Assembly (NCBI GenBank): GCA_918262735.1 | Contig: CAKJYJ010000002.1 | Location: forward strand, 62,001-126,000 | Source: Clostridiales bacterium | Lineage (GTDB): Bacteria; Bacillota; Clostridia; Christensenellales; UBA1242 | Direction of reading: 5' to 3' | Length of the DNA: 64,000 nucleotides | Position numbers and translations under genes: made by a program | Part shown: in pieces, positions 62,803-64,000 of the stretch | How positions within the stretch are numbered: the stretch's first letter is position 1 | Layout: each line of letters begins with the position of its first letter | The notes under the pieces: model-generated | What the model was told of the DNA's origin: nothing | The model's database searches: none | What the model saw: the letters and a program-made list of their open reading frames with translations, nothing else

Positions 62803-64000
62803 TTATATTAAAATAGGACTTTTAGGCTTCTTTTTTAAAGCATATTTATCTTCAAATTCTTCAATTTCAAATAAATCATAAATTTTTATCTTGTTAATGA
62901 TTTGTATATTTAAATCATTTTTTATTAAAACAATTTTCTGTTTTAACTTTCTAAAATCACTATTATATGCTTTTAACAATCTTAACAAAACAGCTTCATT
63001 ATCTATGCAAGACAATAAATGTTCTATTAAGTTGTTTTTATAGCCTGGTGATTCAATACTTATTAACAAATCTTCATAGCAATTAGAAAATGTTAAATCT
63101 GTGTCATAAAGAGAATTTTGTTCAACAATTTTATATATAACTAAACTGTTCTTTTCTATAAAATCCGAACTTAAAAGTTTTAAAATTTCAATTTTAACAT
63201 TTTTAATGACGGTTTGTGACTGTAAAAATTTTAATGCATTTTCGTTATTTTTTGATAGTGCAAGGATAACCCTACTATCTTTCACAATAGATACATCATT
63301 AATAAGAACAGGATTTAAAGTATAAAATTCGACTATTAAGTCCGTATCTGTAACTGTGCTAATTATATAGTTGTAGAATTCTTGTGGTTGATTAGTTTGA
63401 ATTCTATTTACCACTAATATTTTTACAAATTCATTGATGTTTTTATTTACATAATCTATCAATCCATTATGAGATGTAAAATTGGTATAACTCAACTCTT
63501 TATCAATTATTTGCAAATTATTATAATCGAATCTAAATAAAGAATTGCTGATGATTGCCGATAGTAATTCCACATTTTGCTCACATCCAGAAATATTATT
63601 AAAAGTTATATTAATTGATTTTAAGTTATTTGTTAAATTTTTGAGTTGATGTTGATCTAATTTTGATAGTTTAATTAAATCATAATTTTTTATTTTATCC
63701 TTAATCTTACTGTTTAAATTGATTTTAGAAAAAACTTGGCAGTCTAAGCATAGTAATATTTTTATCCATGCAGTAGATTTATAAGAATTGTCATCGTTTG
63801 AAATCAGTTCTGCAATTAAGTTTCCATTTGCCTTAAACATCTCCGTGGAAATTGTTTCAAAATTTTCGTCGTTACAATCTAATGATGTAAACAATTTTTC
63901 AAGATTTGAACTATTATTTTTTAGAAGTTTGCTTAAATTTAATCTGTTATTTTCAGCAAAAAACTTTACAATATCATAGTTGAAAGAAGCAGGATTTTCA
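62803..64000 (-). CDS. Large protein cut by the window edge, possibly YobI-like
   Basis: A frame open from the window edge to the stop at 62803, about 399 codons, with no convincing start inside; a TTG at 63894 is not one, because the reading frame continues upstream. The chain is Asn/Lys/Leu-rich and helical with repeated L-x-x-L segments (KLLKNNSSNLEKLF, KLSKLDQHQLKNLTNN), ending in KKKPKSPILI. It could be the C-terminal part of a large helical-repeat NTPase such as YobI, but I recall this only loosely and see no P-loop. The gene's main part is beyond the edge. Confidence 0.6.
   Translation of the reverse strand, partial: ENPASFNYDIVKFFAENNRLNLSKLLKNNSSNLEKLFTSLDCNDENFETISTEMFKANGNLIAELISNDDNSYKSTAWIKILLCLDCQVFSKINLNSKIKDKIKNYDLIKLSKLDQHQLKNLTNNLKSINITFNNISGCEQNVELLSAIISNSLFRFDYNNLQIIDKELSYTNFTSHNGLIDYVNKNINEFVKILVVNRIQTNQPQEFYNYIISTVTDTDLIVEFYTLNPVLINDVSIVKDSRVILALSKNNENALKFLQSQTVIKNVKIEILKLLSSDFIEKNSLVIYKIVEQNSLYDTDLTFSNCYEDLLISIESPGYKNNLIEHLLSCIDNEAVLLRLLKAYNSDFRKLKQKIVLIKNDLNIQIINKIKIYDLFEIEEFEDKYALKKKPKSPILI

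Overview
The window is strongly A+T-rich and dense in genes with Shine-Dalgarno starts. It reads as a chromosomal piece of an anaerobic, low-GC Bacillota (Clostridia-like), probably uncultured. Supporting genes are rubrerythrin, formate-tetrahydrofolate ligase, the electron-bifurcating NfnAB pair, DegV, the rpmH-rnpA-yidD-yidC-jag block, and many hypothetical surface lipoproteins.

Positions 1-24125 are mostly housekeeping. They hold a lipoprotein cut by the window edge, an RluA-type pseudouridine synthase, rubrerythrin, an MscS channel, secA, a cell-surface Ig-like protein, fhs, degV, an ankyrin protein, a CBS-domain protein, the rpmH operon, nfnAB, ndk, greA, radC and a GPH-type sugar symporter. 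Clear hairpin terminators and several good sigma-A promoters separate the units. Positions 24269-31147 are a surface region: a 1.2-kresidue lipoprotein behind a possible leader peptide, a coiled-coil protein and a GLUG-repeat secreted protein. Positions 31209-38011 form a tightly packed, partly overlapping glycan or nucleotide-sugar-like cluster (methyltransferase, GT2, HAD, Nudix, GT4, HprK-like kinase), followed by a kinase and a nucleotidyltransferase. An initiator tRNA-Met, an ADP-ribosylglycohydrolase, dapA-lysC-RimK-like ATP-grasp, an amidase-domain protein and a PH-domain protein come next.

Positions 45119-61556 are an integrated mobile element of about 16.4 kb. It is inserted in the anticodon loop of a tRNA-Arg(CCU) gene. 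The 5' half of the host tRNA lies at 45079-45118 and its 3' half at 61549-61593; the two acceptor strands still pair, and CTCCTAAG is repeated at both junctions. Just inside the left end the element carries a complete tRNA-Arg(CCU) gene of its own, downstream of the stranded host tRNA promoter, so it appears to replace the tRNA it breaks. The element encodes a tyrosine integrase with an inserted XRE-like helix-turn-helix, an excisionase-like protein, a replication-initiator-like protein, a Kiwa-like membrane/DUF4868 pair, a complete type I restriction-modification system with three extra genes, a HEPN-like protein and small hypotheticals. I saw no relaxase, conjugation or virion genes.

The most unusual sequence is a gene-free stretch inside the element (about 49,890-50,545). 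It holds eleven imperfect palindromes at a spacing of roughly 55-60 bases. All share a central CACCATTTG-like core, while their arms differ in sequence but remain complementary. A block of GGTGGCAC/GTGCCACC repeats follows. The core motif recurs close to the right attachment site. The right end of the window holds a membrane-anchored JAB-like protein and a large protein running off the edge.
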